DNA of 5,453 nucleotides from positions 1 through 5,453 of the forward strand of contig DATDDB010000157.1 in NCBI GenBank assembly GCA_036524005.1. The letters are read 5' to 3'. Shown here piece by piece: positions 4,741 to 5,453 of this stretch. Origin of the DNA: DATDDB01 sp036524005 (lineage in GTDB: Bacteria > Pseudomonadota > Gammaproteobacteria > Burkholderiales > Gallionellaceae). Each line of letters starts with the position of its first letter. The first letter of the stretch is position 1. The notes under the pieces were generated by a model, which saw nothing but the letters and a program-made list of their open reading frames with translations, did not search any database and was not told where the DNA came from. The position numbers and the translations under genes are program-made.

Positions 4741-5453
4741 CGCCGTGCCTCCGCAATTTCTTCATCATACCCCCCGCCCAGATTATGAAATCGTCCACAT
4801 AGGTGAACACCACCGGTATCACCAGCAGGCTGAGGAAGGTGGAAGTGATCAGCCCGCCGATCACCACCACCGCCATGGGCGAGCGGAAAGTGTTGTCGCC
4901 CGCGCCCAGGTCGAGGGCCACCGGCAGCATGCCCGCGCCCATGGCGAGCGTGGTCATCACGATGGGGCGCGCGCGCTTGCTGCAGGCATCGAGCATGGCC
5001 TCCAGCCGGTTCATGCCGCGCTCGCGGCGCGACACGATGGCGTATTCCACCAGCAGGATGGAGTTCTTGGTGGCGATACCCATCAGCATGATCAGGCCGA
5101 TCATCGACGGCATGGAGACCGAGGTGTGCGTGATGAACAGGGCCAGGAACGCGCCGGGGATGGACAGCACCAGCGCCATCAGGATGGTGGCCGGCTGCAT
5201 GAAGTCCTTGAACAGCAGCACCAGCACGATATAGATGCACAGCACGCCGGTGAGCATGGCCACGCCGAAGCTGGCGAACAGCTCCTTCATGGCCTCGGCA
5301 TCGCCAATGGGCGCCATCTCGATGCCCTTGGGCAGATTCCTGATCGACGGCAAGGCAGCCACCTCGGCCTGAACCTTGCCCATGGGCTGACCGGCCAGCT
5401 CGATATCGAAGGTGACGTTGCGCTGGCGGTCGTAGCGGTCGATCTGCGCCGGG
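4721..5453 (-). CDS. RND multidrug efflux permease (AcrB/HAE1 type), C-terminal part
   Basis: The last 243 codons of an inner-membrane proton-driven efflux pump; the N-terminal two-thirds lie beyond the right edge. The first residues (QIDRYDRQRNVTFDIELAGQ) belong to the second periplasmic porter domain. Transmembrane helices then follow, corresponding to about TM8-TM12 of AcrB. GIATKNSILLVEYA contains the conserved TM10 lysine (codon at 5066-5068, equivalent to AcrB K940). KRARPIVMTTLAM carries an arginine and a threonine equivalent to AcrB R971 and T978 of the proton relay, so the pump looks functional in this half. GAGDNTF and the GGLITSTFLSLLVIPVVFTYVDD segment match the family end. The coding frame is open through the right edge; the ATG at 5383 is internal, not a start. 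Adaptor and outer-membrane channel genes would be expected upstream, outside the window. The methyltransferase gene overlaps its 3' end. Confidence 0.93.
   Translation of the reverse strand, partial: PAQIDRYDRQRNVTFDIELAGQPMGKVQAEVAALPSIRNLPKGIEMAPIGDAEAMKELFASFGVAMLTGVLCIYIVLVLLFKDFMQPATILMALVLSIPGAFLALFITHTSVSMPSMIGLIMLMGIATKNSILLVEYAIVSRRERGMNRLEAMLDACSKRARPIVMTTLAMGAGMLPVALDLGAGDNTFRSPMAVVVIGGLITSTFLSLLVIPVVFTYVDDFIIWAGGMMKKLRRHGDGQHVG

Overview
The window looks like chromosomal DNA of a GC-rich Gram-negative proteobacterium, most likely a betaproteobacterium (possibly of the Gallionellaceae/Nitrosomonadales type). This rests on gene content: a sigma-32-type heat-shock promoter in front of grpE, an outer-membrane barrel protein, an RND efflux pump and Sec signal peptides. 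The taxonomic placement is inference. No tRNA, rRNA, CRISPR array, insertion sequence, phage gene or attachment site was seen.

Left part (1-1505): the first 57 codons of grpE run leftward off the window, behind a near-consensus sigma-32 promoter (200-228). A 12-TM MFS permease of the HcaT-like group is transcribed divergently from the same 156-base gap. Middle part (1506-2778, minus strand): a DODA-type LigB-family extradiol dioxygenase is followed, 49 bases downstream, by a small multi-pass membrane protein of unknown role. The latter has a perfect TATAAT only 8 bases before its ATG and no Shine-Dalgarno sequence, so it may be leaderless.

Right-centre (2949-4127, plus strand): a small secreted, highly charged protein with tandem Lys-Glu-Glu-Arg repeats is followed by a strong intrinsic terminator. 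An exported protein of the outer-membrane beta-barrel type begins only 13 bases past the T-tract, so it probably depends on read-through or attenuation. Right end (4132-5453, minus strand): the C-terminal third of an RND (HAE1-type) multidrug efflux permease overlaps by 20 bases a downstream class I SAM-dependent methyltransferase; the two are probably co-transcribed and translationally coupled.

The genes form four or five independent units rather than one pathway. Both convergent junctions are very tight (21 and 4 bases) and each carries an inverted repeat over the stop codons. No convincing novel multi-gene system is visible. The parts that most deserve a second look are the KEER-repeat secreted protein with its terminator-linked barrel gene, the possible leaderless gene, and the sigma-32 promoter, which is a clear but conventional signal.
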